Source of the DNA: JAJDYQ01 sp963662865 | GTDB taxonomy: Bacteria; Pseudomonadota; Gammaproteobacteria; JAJDYQ01 | Reading direction: 5' to 3' | Length of the DNA stretch: 64,000 bases | NCBI GenBank assembly: GCA_963662865.1 | Contig: OY759969.1 | Span: 1,736,001 to 1,800,000, forward strand | Shown: positions 1 through 7,922 of the stretch, in pieces | Layout of the letters: each line of letters opens with the position of its first letter | Numbering within the stretch: position 1 is the stretch's first letter | Position numbers and translations under genes: made by a program | The notes under the pieces: model-generated | Told to the model about the DNA's origin: nothing | Databases searched by the model: none | The model's input: only the letters and a program-made list of their open reading frames with translations

Positions 1-702
1 GAAATCAACCGTTACGCCTTCCGAGCGACCGATCCAGTTGCGTTGCATGGCAACAACCTGCTCCGGCCAGCCCGGTAATTTATCCAGACCATCCAGCAGC
101 TCCTGTGCGTAATCCGTGATCTTCAAAAACCATTGCTCAATTTCACGTTTCTCAACTACCGCACCGGAACGCCAGCCACGACCGTCAATCACTTGCTCGT
201 TCGCCAGCACCGTCCGGTCAACCGGGTCCCAGTTCACCGCCGCCTTCTTGCGATAGGCCAGATCTTTTTTCACCAGATGGGTAAACAACCACTGCTCCCA
301 GCGATAATAATCGGCATCACAGGTCGCCAGCTCCCTATCCCAATCATAACTAAATCCCAGCAATTTGAGTTGGCCTTTCATGTATTCGATATTGGCGTAA
401 GTCCACTCGGCAGGTGGTCTGGCATTTTTAAGAGCGGCATTTTCAGCCGGCAGACCAAAGGCATCCCAGCCCATGGGCTGCAGGACGTTTTTCCCCAGCA
501 TCCGCTGGTAACGGGAGATTACATCGCCGATCGTGTAGTTACGCACGTGTCCCATGTGTAACTCACCGCTGGGGTAGGGGAACATGGACAGGCAATAAAA
601 TTTTTCCTTATCCGGTTCTTCAATGACCTTGAATGACCGATTTTTCTCCCAGTACTGCCGGGCTGCCGCCTCCAATTGCTGTGGATTGTATTTTTCTTCC
701 AT
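1..702 (-). CDS. leuS: Leucine--tRNA ligase, N-terminal part (runs off window)
   Basis: The enzyme charges tRNA-Leu with leucine in the cytoplasm. The first 234 codons are present; the rest lies left of base 1. The start is the ATG at 702-700, giving MEEKYNPQQLEAAARQYWEK. The class I synthetase signature HMGH is at residues 49-52, inside the conserved stretch PYPSGELHMGHVRNYTIGD. Downstream conserved text such as MGWDAFGLPAENAA is intact. No frameshift is seen in the visible part. It is partial only because the window ends. Confidence 0.96.
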   Translation of the reverse strand, partial: MEEKYNPQQLEAAARQYWEKNRSFKVIEEPDKEKFYCLSMFPYPSGELHMGHVRNYTIGDVISRYQRMLGKNVLQPMGWDAFGLPAENAALKNARPPAEWTYANIEYMKGQLKLLGFSYDWDRELATCDADYYRWEQWLFTHLVKKDLAYRKKAAVNWDPVDRTVLANEQVIDGRGWRSGAVVEKREIEQWFLKITDYAQELLDGLDKLPGWPEQVVAMQRNWIGRSEGVTVDF

Positions 703-1039
703 GAAAGGGTTTGATCTGATCAAATAAGCCGCAAGAATACAGCAGTCAGACGATTATTCGTAGCGCCGCCAGAATAAAATGCAGCCTGCATGCAGAGAAT
801 ATTCAGATGTCTGTGTCAGGCAGATTTACAAAGCAATGTAATCATCCGGGCGCCTCTCAAAGTAAATGGCTAATTGGGATAGCGTGAGATTACCTTTATA
901 TCAGGTGCAGCCAGTGCACAGATACCTTGGTTATGCCGATATAGAACAACCTGAGCAAGGCTGTCTCCATCAATCGAACCCGCTTTTGATCCTGGCCAAC
1001 TTGCAGAATCAATTGCATTATTATTCAAAATAAGCTTAT

Positions 1040-1066
1040 GGAAATTCTGATTAAATCAGAGTTTCC
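1040..1066. repeat. Dispersed palindrome, CTCTGATT type, copy 1
   Basis: Thirteen-base arms (GGAAATTCTGATT and AATCAGAGTTTCC) surround a single A, with one mismatch. The same motif occurs with one arm or both near 5700, 31204 and 62098. The best matched second copy is at 31204-31231. Confidence 0.6.
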
Positions 1067-1088
1067 TGCGCCACAAACGATGTATCGC

Positions 1089-1119
1089 CAAAATCAATCA
1101 CGATCAGTTATTGATTTTG
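1089..1119. repeat. Inverted repeat within a GTATCGCCAAAATCAAT-type element
   Basis: The arms CAAAATCAAT and ATTGATTTTG form a perfect 10-base stem around an 11-base loop. The left arm lies in a 21-base sequence (1079-1099) that recurs with one mismatch, inverted, at 54933-54953, and in weaker form at 62209-62225. No T-run follows, so it is not an obvious terminator. Confidence 0.5.
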
Positions 1120-1122
1120 AAA

Positions 1123-1200
1123 GGAAAGCAAAAATCACATTCTTGTTTGTCGCGCTCTGACAAGTTCAGGATAGAATTGTTCAGAGCTTCTGTATAATTG
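1123..1200 (+). repeat. Dispersed 78-base intergenic repeat, copy 1
   Basis: This segment aligns without large gaps to 53438-53514. Both begin with an inverted repeat (GGCAAACAAAAAT in the better copy) and continue with the shared blocks GCTCTGACAAG and GAGCTTC. Each copy lies in the same orientation shortly upstream of a plus-strand gene, the cupin gene here and the WrbA-like gene there. Copy 1 has a less perfect hairpin. Confidence 0.65.
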
Positions 1201-1209
1201 TTGTTTAGA

Positions 1210-1240
1210 TTGATAGCTCGAAAAAGTTATATATTATAAT
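1210..1240 (+). promoter_or_regulatory. Possible sigma-70 promoter of the cupin gene
   Basis: A perfect -10 box TATAAT lies at 1235-1240, with TTGATA at 1210-1215 as a possible -35 box. The 19-base spacer is longer than usual. The region is AT-rich and the cupin start follows 45 bases later. Confidence 0.4.
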
Positions 1241-1284
1241 TATGGTAAAGATTAATTATTATCTGCAATCAAAAGGAGAGTAAG

Positions 1285-1599
1285 ATGTCAGGAAGTTATC
1301 CAGACAAAATAAAAGAACTGCCACTATATGATGGGCGCTTTGATGCCTACAGATTAGAAGCAAAAGATAGTGATGTTCTTTTTGCTTCATATCCGGCTGG
1401 AACCTCAATTCCATCACATGTTCATGATACTGATAATCACGGCGTCATCACCAAAGGCGAGCTGATTCTCACCATGAATGGCAACACTCAAAGGATTGGT
1501 ATCGGTCAGTGGTATCATGTTCCTGCGAATGTTGAGCATTCTGCATTATTTGAAATTGAAACGGATGAAATTGAATTCTGGTTCAGAAAAAACACATAA
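1285..1599 (+). CDS. Small cupin-domain protein
   Basis: A 104-residue single-domain cupin. The metal-binding pattern is visible: H45-x-H47, H52 and E59 in the first motif, and H85 in the second motif (HVPANVEHSALF). A strong ribosome binding site (AAGGAGAG) precedes the ATG by a normal distance. Proteins of this size bind a metal and serve as small dioxygenases, isomerases or sensors. The substrate cannot be read from the sequence. It appears to be a single-gene unit with its own promoter, followed by a decayed gene. Confidence 0.8.
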   Translation: MSGSYPDKIKELPLYDGRFDAYRLEAKDSDVLFASYPAGTSIPSHVHDTDNHGVITKGELILTMNGNTQRIGIGQWYHVPANVEHSALFEIETDEIEFWFRKNT

Positions 1600-1680
1600 A
1601 CAAGCCAGGCAAGCAGGTGGCGTTCCGCCGCCGCTGAGTTCAAGCGTTAGCTTTCACAAAAAATAGTTAGTTTGTGGAGA

Positions 1681-2071
1681 ATGAAGAAGTTAATTTTAAT
1701 CTGCTTGATCGGCTTTGGAATTTATGGACATTTCCAGAAGAATCCGAAAACAACCCAGATTGCCCAGTCAACGTTCAGTATCGAATATTCAGCCAGTGAC
1801 GAAACACTTGAGCGAGCGTATCAAAACAGACAGAGTAATCTGCAAATTGGCGATTCAGGTAAGATTATAAAAATTCCACCTGATGACTTAAAAGGTAGTC
1901 GCCTTAAGCATCGAAGATCAGGTACAGTTCTATGGCGAGTACAAATGGAACCCAAAAGATGGGAGCATGCACTGGACACATCATGATCCAAAAGGTCGCC
2001 GCGAAGATGGTTGATTAGTTCATGATGGCAGTATCTATAAATACCGGCGTGAACGGATAGAGCTTCCTTAA
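1681..2071 (+). pseudogene. Decayed DUF3465 family gene
   Basis: The N-terminus has a hydrophobic leader (MKKLILICLIGFGIYGHF) followed by typical DUF3465 text ending at PPDDLKGSR near base 1900. The family's central segment is then missing. The reading continues in another frame with VQFYGEYKWNPKDGSMHWTH and HDPKGRREDG, the conserved C-terminal core. That frame is stopped by a TGA at 2012-2014 where the family has a tryptophan, then continues as LVHDGSIYKY to a TAA at 2071. One internal deletion with frameshift plus one nonsense mutation explain the pattern. ATG 1681 is chosen over an upstream TTG. Confidence 0.75.
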
Positions 2072-2319
2072 TAAGGCAACCGGGTATTCGGCTGAAACCA
2101 GCCAAGGTAATAGCCCGCCATCAGGAACAAAAAGAGGCTGACGGAAAGAACAACGCGCCAGGTAAGTGCCTTCACAAGACGATCCGAGCTATCATCGTCT
2201 TTTATCATGAAATACAAACCGGAACCCAGGACAACCAAGATAATGATGAGGACGGCGATGACAATGATCTTTCCCAAGTTTGCGGCCTTTTTTGCTGAAT
2301 TACGGACTGGGCGATACAT
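2068..2319 (-). CDS. DUF2909 family twin-transmembrane protein
   Basis: An 83-residue protein with two membrane segments: IIVIAVLIIILVVLGSGLYF, and a second one around VVLSVSLFLFLMAGYYLGW. They are separated by a short charged loop (IKDDDSSDRLVKALTWR) typical of this family. Members are commonly encoded next to the cytochrome oxidase and surf1 genes, often on the opposite strand, which is the arrangement here. The start at 2319 (MYRPVRNSAKK) is preferred to the upstream ATG at 2355, which would overlap the surf1 promoter region. A role near cytochrome oxidase is inferred from context only. Confidence 0.75.
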   Translation of the reverse strand: MYRPVRNSAKKAANLGKIIVIAVLIIILVVLGSGLYFMIKDDDSSDRLVKALTWRVVLSVSLFLFLMAGYYLGWFQPNTRLPY

Positions 2320-2358
2320 TATACTACAGCCTTCCTGTCCGAGAGGCGATGTCACCTA

Positions 2359-3120
2359 GTGGCGGTAAGGCGACGACACTTCAGGCCATCGCTGTTGCCC
2401 AGCGTAGTCGTGCTGATAATGCTGGCAGCGCTGTGTTCACTCGGAAGCTGGCAGCTCAATCGTGCCGATGAAAAGCAGCGATTGATGGATCGCTATAGCA
2501 GGGCCTCGGAGTTGCCGACAGTGGATATTGGTAGTCTTGACCGGGATTGGCAGGGTTATCAATATCGCCGTATTGAGTTATCAGGCGAATACGATGAACT
2601 TCATCATATCCTGCTGGAAAATCGGATTCACAAAGGCCTGCCCGGTTATCTGGTTCTGACCCCGTTTGTTTTGGCGGGCGGAGATAAAGCGGTGTTGGTG
2701 AATCGCGGTTGGATAGCGAAAGCAAAGGACTCTAAAGAATTGATCAGGATTGACAAAAATGTATCACGGATAAACGGTTTGGTTAGCCATCCACCATCTG
2801 TTGGTATGAAAATGGGCTCACTGGACGACTCGCCTGCGGGTTGGCCGAAGGCAATTCCCTATGTGGAAACCGAATGGATGGCGTTGCAGCTCGCCAAACC
2901 GATCTTGCCCTGGGTGGTATTGCTTGACCCGGATGAACCCCATGGATTCATTCGTGAATGGCAACCGTCGGTGCGTATGGGGCCGGAGAAACATAAGGGC
3001 TATGCTTTCCAGTGGTTTGCACTGGCCATAGCACTGATTTTTTTATTTGTGGCCGGTAGTCTGAAACCGAAGGGTGCGGTGGCGAACACTCAGGTTGCCG
3101 GCAGTGAGGATCGGCAATGA
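2359..3120 (+). CDS. SURF1 family cytochrome oxidase assembly protein
   Basis: A 253-residue protein with an N-terminal membrane anchor (LLPSVVVLIMLAALCSLGSW) followed by the family motif GSWQLNRADEKQ. A large periplasmic domain follows, then a second membrane segment near the C-terminus (FQWFALAIALIFLFVAGSL). SURF1 helps insert heme a into subunit I of aa3-type oxidases. The start is a GTG at 2359. The stop overlaps the next start by four bases (ATGA), so the genes are translationally coupled. It opens the operon surf1, Sco-like gene, ctaA, cyoE. Confidence 0.9.
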   Translation: MAVRRRHFRPSLLPSVVVLIMLAALCSLGSWQLNRADEKQRLMDRYSRASELPTVDIGSLDRDWQGYQYRRIELSGEYDELHHILLENRIHKGLPGYLVLTPFVLAGGDKAVLVNRGWIAKAKDSKELIRIDKNVSRINGLVSHPPSVGMKMGSLDDSPAGWPKAIPYVETEWMALQLAKPILPWVVLLDPDEPHGFIREWQPSVRMGPEKHKGYAFQWFALAIALIFLFVAGSLKPKGAVANTQVAGSEDRQ

Positions 3121-3725
3121 GCCCTCGTGCGGCACTTGTATTGACAGCGGCGGTATTTATCGTCTCACCGATTCTAGCATGGCTGATTCACGCCGGCGTT
3201 ATTGACATCGGGCTGGAAACGGCTGGCGGCAAGAATCGAGGAGAACTGATACATCCTGCGCGGCTGCTTGCAGGATTTGAACTGGTTGATGACGAAGGGC
3301 AACCAATTGATCGGGAAAACTTTCTTGGTAAATGGTCGCTACTCGAGATTGTAGATAATGCCTGCCTTGAAGACTGCATGAAAAATATTTATAAAATGCG
3401 CCAACTCCGCCTGGCGATTGGTAAGGACGCTTATCGTATGCAGCGTGTCGTGATTGCTGAAAAAGACACCGATATGCGGAAAATAATGTCGGACAACCCC
3501 GGTACCCTGTTCTACCGTATTGTAGAGAAGTCTCAACCGATGCTGGCACAGTTTCCAGGATATGTGGAAGGAGACATATCCCTGATAGCGGGCAGGATCT
3601 ATATTGTTGACCCGCTTGGAAACCTGATGATGCGGTATCCTGGTAATGTTGACCCATCGGATATTCTTGAGGATATGCGTCATTTGCTTAAAGCGACCTG
3701 GATTCGCCCCACCGGTAAGTCATGA
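3117..3725 (+). CDS. Sco/thioredoxin-fold-like membrane-anchored protein in the oxidase assembly operon
   Basis: A 202-residue protein with one N-terminal membrane segment (ALVLTAAVFIVSPILAWLI) and a periplasmic domain. It has a C-x3-C pair (CLEDC) where Sco-type copper chaperones carry theirs, and a later thioredoxin-like strand (GRIYIVDPLGNLMMRYP). The distal histidine that completes the Sco copper site is not evident. It overlaps surf1 by four bases at its start and ctaA by four at its end. Genes in this slot are often annotated as hypothetical. A copper or redox role in oxidase maturation is inferred. Confidence 0.7.
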   Translation: MSPRAALVLTAAVFIVSPILAWLIHAGVIDIGLETAGGKNRGELIHPARLLAGFELVDDEGQPIDRENFLGKWSLLEIVDNACLEDCMKNIYKMRQLRLAIGKDAYRMQRVVIAEKDTDMRKIMSDNPGTLFYRIVEKSQPMLAQFPGYVEGDISLIAGRIYIVDPLGNLMMRYPGNVDPSDILEDMRHLLKATWIRPTGKS

Positions 3726-4759
3726 ATAAGCGTTTATATGGAAATCTCCTGCTTTTTGCAGTTGCACTGACCGCGCTTGTTGTTGTGCTGGGGGCCTTTG
3801 TCCGACTGGCTGATGCTGGTCTGGGCTGCCCTGACTGGCCTGGCTGTTACGGCCATATGGTTGCACCCTTAACCGATGCTGAAATGGCCAGGGCTGAGCG
3901 GGAACACTCATGGCGTCCAGTAGATTTTTCCAGTGCCATCAAGGAAATGGTACATCGCTATTTTGCCGGCGGTCTGGTTTTAACCGTATTTGTTCTCATG
4001 GTATTGGCCTGGAAAAATCACCAGGATGCGGACGCGCCGGTCAGACTGGCGACTTTTGTGATGGCATTGATTCTGTTTCAGGCCGCGCTCGGCATGTGGA
4101 CAGTGACCTGGAAGCTGAAGCCGATTATTGTAACGGGCCATCTCCTGGGAGGCTTTGCAACATTGGCCTTGCTGTGGCTGATGGTGCTGCGCATGAGGCG
4201 TGTTGACATTGCTTCTGCCACCGGCGCAACCGCCGGATTTAAACTTGCAGGTTTTGCCGGACTGGTCATTGTAATTGTCCAGATTACACTGGGCGGTTGG
4301 ACCAGTTCCAACTATGCAGCACTTGCCTGCCCTGACTTTCCCACCTGTCAGACACAGTGGTGGCCAGCTATGGACTGGTCGGAAGGATTTGTGCTCTGGC
4401 GCGGAATCGGTCAGAACTATGAGTTTGGCGTACTTGAACCAGATGCCCGAACCGCAATTCACATGGCACACCGCATCGGTGCCATGCTGACTTTTTTGTA
4501 TATTGCGGCGCTGTCAATCGCAGTGATGAAAGCAGACGTTAGTCGAATAATAAAACGTATTGCCGGAATTGTGATGATAATATTGCTAATCCAGATTTCC
4601 CTGGGAATCAGCAATATCATCTTCTTCTTACCGCTGGTAGTTGCAACGGCACATAGCGCAGTTGGCGCCATGCTGTTATTGAGTATGGTCACGCTGGTAT
4701 ATTCCATGTACTGCTGGTCCGGGCGGGATACAAAAATCGAGGCTGAAAATAATGTGTGA
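3722..4759 (+). CDS. ctaA: Heme A synthase (COX15/CtaA)
   Basis: A 345-residue protein with about eight membrane segments in two homologous halves. It oxidises heme O to heme A. The heme-ligand histidines are visible: H78 (EMVHRYFAGG), GHLLGGFATL, MAHRIGAML and TAHSAVGAM. Each half has a cysteine pair in the outer loop, CPDWPGC near residues 36-42 and CPDFPTC in the second half. It overlaps the Sco-like gene upstream by four bases and cyoE downstream by eight, so the cluster is one transcription unit. Confidence 0.95.
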   Translation: MNKRLYGNLLLFAVALTALVVVLGAFVRLADAGLGCPDWPGCYGHMVAPLTDAEMARAEREHSWRPVDFSSAIKEMVHRYFAGGLVLTVFVLMVLAWKNHQDADAPVRLATFVMALILFQAALGMWTVTWKLKPIIVTGHLLGGFATLALLWLMVLRMRRVDIASATGATAGFKLAGFAGLVIVIVQITLGGWTSSNYAALACPDFPTCQTQWWPAMDWSEGFVLWRGIGQNYEFGVLEPDARTAIHMAHRIGAMLTFLYIAALSIAVMKADVSRIIKRIAGIVMIILLIQISLGISNIIFFLPLVVATAHSAVGAMLLLSMVTLVYSMYCWSGRDTKIEAENNV

Positions 4760-5678
4760 TCAAGCCATAACAACGCGGTCAACCTGGGAAAGTTATTACG
4801 AGATGACAAAACCCAATGTAGTTTTTCTGATCGTATTTACCGCCATTGTCGGCATGATGCTGGCAACGCCTGGTATGGTGCCGTTGCCGCCCCTCATATT
4901 TGGCTCGATTGGTATCGGCCTTGGTGCGGCCTGCGCCGCCGTCATCAACCACATGGTTGATCAGAAAATTGACATGCGCATGAACCGCACCGCGAACCGC
5001 CCGTTACCGACTGGCCAGGTGGATAATATTCAGGCCGGTGCATTTGCGCTGGCTTTAGGCAGCTTATCAATGCTGATTCTGGTTGGGCTGGTTAATCTGA
5101 TAACGGCCGCACTGACATTTGTGTCCCTGATCGGCTATGCGTTTGTTTATACCATGTACTTGAAGTGGGCCACCCCGCAGAATATCGTGATTGGCGGTGC
5201 CACGGGCGCTGCGCCCCCCATTTTGGGATGGGCGGCTGTTACTGGTGATATACATCCTCATGCGTTACTGCTTTTCTTGATTATTTTTGTCTGGACTCCA
5301 CCCCATTTCTGGGCATTGGCAATTGCCAAAAGACATGAATATGAAAAGGCCCGTTTGCCAATGTTACCCGTGACCCACGGCGTCGCATTCACGCGGCTTC
5401 ACATACTGCTATACACAATATTGTTATTTCCGATCTCGCTTCTGCCATTTGCCGTTTCCATGAGCGGTTGGCTGTACTTTGCCGGTGCAATTGGACTGGG
5501 TGGCGGGTTTCTTTACCACGCCATTCAGTTGTACCGCCACCCGGAGGATGATCAGTATCTGCCGATGAAGACATTTGGTTTTTCGATCCTGTATTTGATG
5601 GCGCTGTTTGCGTTTTTGTTAGTGGACCACTACACGCCGATGGCTATTTCGCTATTTTCACAAGGATACTTCGGATAA
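4752..5678 (+). CDS. cyoE: Protoheme IX farnesyltransferase (heme O synthase)
   Basis: A 308-residue UbiA-type prenyltransferase with about nine membrane segments. It converts heme B and farnesyl diphosphate to heme O, the substrate of CtaA. The first aspartate-rich motif is clear: N66, D70 and D74 in INHMVDQKIDMRMNRT, followed by ANRPLPTG. The second conserved loop holds RHEYEKARLPMLPVTHG. It is the last gene of the oxidase assembly operon; no separate sco gene follows. The symbol ctaB is also used. Confidence 0.95.
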   Translation: MCDQAITTRSTWESYYEMTKPNVVFLIVFTAIVGMMLATPGMVPLPPLIFGSIGIGLGAACAAVINHMVDQKIDMRMNRTANRPLPTGQVDNIQAGAFALALGSLSMLILVGLVNLITAALTFVSLIGYAFVYTMYLKWATPQNIVIGGATGAAPPILGWAAVTGDIHPHALLLFLIIFVWTPPHFWALAIAKRHEYEKARLPMLPVTHGVAFTRLHILLYTILLFPISLLPFAVSMSGWLYFAGAIGLGGGFLYHAIQLYRHPEDDQYLPMKTFGFSILYLMALFAFLLVDHYTPMAISLFSQGYFG

Positions 5679-5698
5679 AACTATTGAGCGCAGACTTA

Positions 5699-5712
5699 GG
5701 GAAACTCTGATC
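5699..5712. repeat. Half-copy of the dispersed CTCTGATT palindrome
   Basis: The sequence GGGAAACTCTGATC just after cyoE matches one arm of the palindrome seen at 1040-1066 and 31204-31231. The partner arm is not recognisable here. Confidence 0.4.
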
Positions 5713-5822
5713 AATTCGTCATAACCCCCTTATTTAATATAAATAAGGATCGCGATATACTGCTTTAACGGCTGGGAGGTCCGGCCCGAATTTCCAGTGA
5801 AACATGCTTTGGGGAAGTATTC

Positions 5823-6131
5823 ATGAAAATAACTGTAATGATCCTGGCAACCAGCCTGTTTACTTTTCAGGTGTTCGCAGATGATAACGTGGCGGCTGGT
5901 GAAGACAAGATCCACACCTGTATCGGATGTCACGGTGCGCCCAATATAGATAACGCCTATCCGACTTATAAAGCGCCGAAAATCGGCGGCCAATCAGCCG
6001 CTTATATTGTAAATGCACTGAAGGCATACGCCGACGGCAATCGTCAGCACTCAACCATGAGGGCGCAGGCTCAATCAATGACAGACGAAGACATGGCTGA
6101 TATTGCCGCGTACCTTGAGTCACTTAAATGA
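5823..6131 (+). CDS. Class I cytochrome c, monoheme, periplasmic
   Basis: A 102-residue protein with a signal peptide (MKITVMILATSLFTFQVFA) and one heme-binding motif, C33-IG-C36-H37. A methionine near the C-terminus (MRAQAQSMTDEDMADIAAYL) is the likely sixth ligand. The C-terminal helix pattern is typical of the c553/c4 families. The stop overlaps the start of a second cytochrome c by four bases. The pair follows the heme A genes and probably carries electrons to an oxidase or another terminal enzyme, which is inference. Confidence 0.9.
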   Translation: MKITVMILATSLFTFQVFADDNVAAGEDKIHTCIGCHGAPNIDNAYPTYKAPKIGGQSAAYIVNALKAYADGNRQHSTMRAQAQSMTDEDMADIAAYLESLK

Positions 6132-6493
6132 AGGGTATGATAATGAAGCTACCAGACATACTGATTATCGGTTTATTGGCAATCTCTGCTTCTTCAGCCT
6201 TTGCCTATAAAGGCGACGCTGCTGCCGGTGAAGCCAGGGCGACCGCCTGTGCGGCCTGTCACGGGCAGGGTGGTAACAGCACGATTCCCATAAACCCTTC
6301 CCTGGCCGGGCAAAACTACACATACCTTGAGCGTGCTCTTCTCGATTACCGCAGCGGTGCCCGCAAAAATGCCATCATGGGCGGTCAGGCAGCCGGCTTG
6401 AGTGATGAAGATATAGCCAATCTTGCAAAGTACTACTCTTCACAAGCGGGGGCACTGGTCGATCTGAAGTTCAGACGACCACATGGCCGGTAG
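6128..6493 (+). CDS. Class I cytochrome c, monoheme, periplasmic
   Basis: A 121-residue protein with signal peptide (LLAISASSAFA), one heme motif C41-AA-C44-H45 and a downstream methionine in NAIMGGQAAGLSDEDIANL. Three in-frame ATGs occur at the start; the first overlaps the upstream stop (ATGA) and the third, at 6143, is an alternative. It is paralogous in layout to the preceding cytochrome. The two together resemble a split diheme cytochrome c4. Confidence 0.88.
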   Translation: MKGMIMKLPDILIIGLLAISASSAFAYKGDAAAGEARATACAACHGQGGNSTIPINPSLAGQNYTYLERALLDYRSGARKNAIMGGQAAGLSDEDIANLAKYYSSQAGALVDLKFRRPHGR

Positions 6494-6564
6494 TCTGATA
6501 TTGGATTTTATTCTGTCAATTCCGCAATTGGTATGTTATAACTCTCTGAACTGAATGATGGAAA

Positions 6565-7902
6565 ATGATGGAAAAACGTCCTTATTTTCGTAGTTTACGA
6601 GGCAGGCTTACGAATCGTGCCCTGCTGTTGGGGTTATTGCCGATTTTAATTATTGGCGGAATTTCCTTTTATGGTTTTCAACAGTTGGCCAGGAATGCAA
6701 CTGTGCAGTTGCAGAGCAGCGAATCAGAATTACTGGAGAGTCTGGTTGGAGCCAATCTGACTGTTGCCGCCAGGCGCACCGTCGAACAGTTGGATAACTT
6801 TTTGCTGGAACGCATTTCAGACGTGATAGCCTGGGCTTCCGCTCCGACCGTGACTGACGCGGCTAAAAAAGCGGCAACCGAGCATCAGACGCAAGGACTT
6901 ACTGAACTCTCAGTGAGTCATGTCGAATCCAGATTCAAGGACAGGAAAAGCCTCAATGTATCACCTGTTGCGACATCATATCTCTTGCAGCAGGTGCAGA
7001 ATTCCCAGCATTTTGGCGAGGTATTTTTTACCGACAAACATGGATTTAATGCCGCATTGACCAACCCAACATCTGACTTCGTTCAACGGGATGAAAACTG
7101 GTGGAGAGCGGCTTGGTTGAACGGTATTTCAATAGGGCAGATTAAGTATGATGACTCTGCCCGTATCTGGTCGGTGGATATTTCTGTGCGTATCGACGAC
7201 CCGGAAGCCGGAATCAGTCTGGGTGTAATGAAAGCGGTGCTCGGTGTTTCCCTGATCCAGGAAGTTGCTGATTCGCAGGCAAACACCATAGAGGGCGGGT
7301 CCATAACCATTATCAACGATGCCGGATTGCTGGTTGCGGAGACTGAGAGCGACCATCAGCGCGAGCGCATCATGAATGAATCCGTCAATCTGCGAACGGC
7401 CAATGTCGATGAACTCGATACCGTATTCGGAAATTCACGCAGCGGATTCATATTGGCCGACTCCGATGTGATCGGGTTCGCCCGGTCTGCCGGTCCCGAA
7501 TTGTACGGAAGCGTGGTGGCACGCTTTCGAGGTTTTAGCTATACGGCAATAGTCAGGCAGCCCAATGAGATTGCATTGCGGCCCATTCAAGGCCTGAAAT
7601 CCATTCAGAGTGAAATTATCACTTCGCAGAAATGGATGGTTTACATACTGGCCGGGGCTGTAATCCTCGTTGTGCTATTCGCAGTCGGCCTGTCCAACTC
7701 CTTATCACGCTCAATTACCCAACCCCTGAATGAGCTGCGTGATCTGGCCGATGAAGTCAGTAAGGGCAATACTGAGCGCAGTATCAAGGTTAGCTCCGAC
7801 GATGAGATCATGGATGTGGGTGTAGCCTTCGAAAGAATGAGAACATCGATCGCTATCTTGATTGAGCGCATGAAGAATTACAAAAATAGAAGCGCTTCTT
7901 AA
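6565..7902 (+). CDS. Membrane sensor with periplasmic ligand domain and HAMP, no output domain
   Basis: A 445-residue protein. A first membrane helix (about 18-39) is followed by a large periplasmic domain of Cache type (about 40-350, with WWRAAWLNG and WSVDISVRIDDPEAG). A second helix (about 353-376, VYILAGAVILVVLFAVGL) and a HAMP domain (SITQPLNELRDLADEV, about 380-432) come next. The protein ends after 13 more residues. No methyl-accepting, kinase or cyclase domain follows. It probably signals through a partner protein; the next gene is 20 bases downstream. Confidence 0.85.
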   Translation: MMEKRPYFRSLRGRLTNRALLLGLLPILIIGGISFYGFQQLARNATVQLQSSESELLESLVGANLTVAARRTVEQLDNFLLERISDVIAWASAPTVTDAAKKAATEHQTQGLTELSVSHVESRFKDRKSLNVSPVATSYLLQQVQNSQHFGEVFFTDKHGFNAALTNPTSDFVQRDENWWRAAWLNGISIGQIKYDDSARIWSVDISVRIDDPEAGISLGVMKAVLGVSLIQEVADSQANTIEGGSITIINDAGLLVAETESDHQRERIMNESVNLRTANVDELDTVFGNSRSGFILADSDVIGFARSAGPELYGSVVARFRGFSYTAIVRQPNEIALRPIQGLKSIQSEIITSQKWMVYILAGAVILVVLFAVGLSNSLSRSITQPLNELRDLADEVSKGNTERSIKVSSDDEIMDVGVAFERMRTSIAILIERMKNYKNRSAS

Positions 7903-7922
7903 CAGGGAACCTGGGGGCTGCT

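Larger units (their letters stand above)
703..1284. other. Intergenic region, 580 bases, rich in inverted repeats
   Basis: No convincing gene or tRNA is visible between leuS and the cupin gene. The stretch contains three short repeat elements that recur elsewhere in the window: a 27-base palindrome at 1040-1066, a hairpin at 1089-1119, and a 78-base element at 1123-1200. It ends with the promoter and ribosome binding site of the cupin gene. It looks like a landing zone for small non-coding repeats. Confidence 0.6.
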
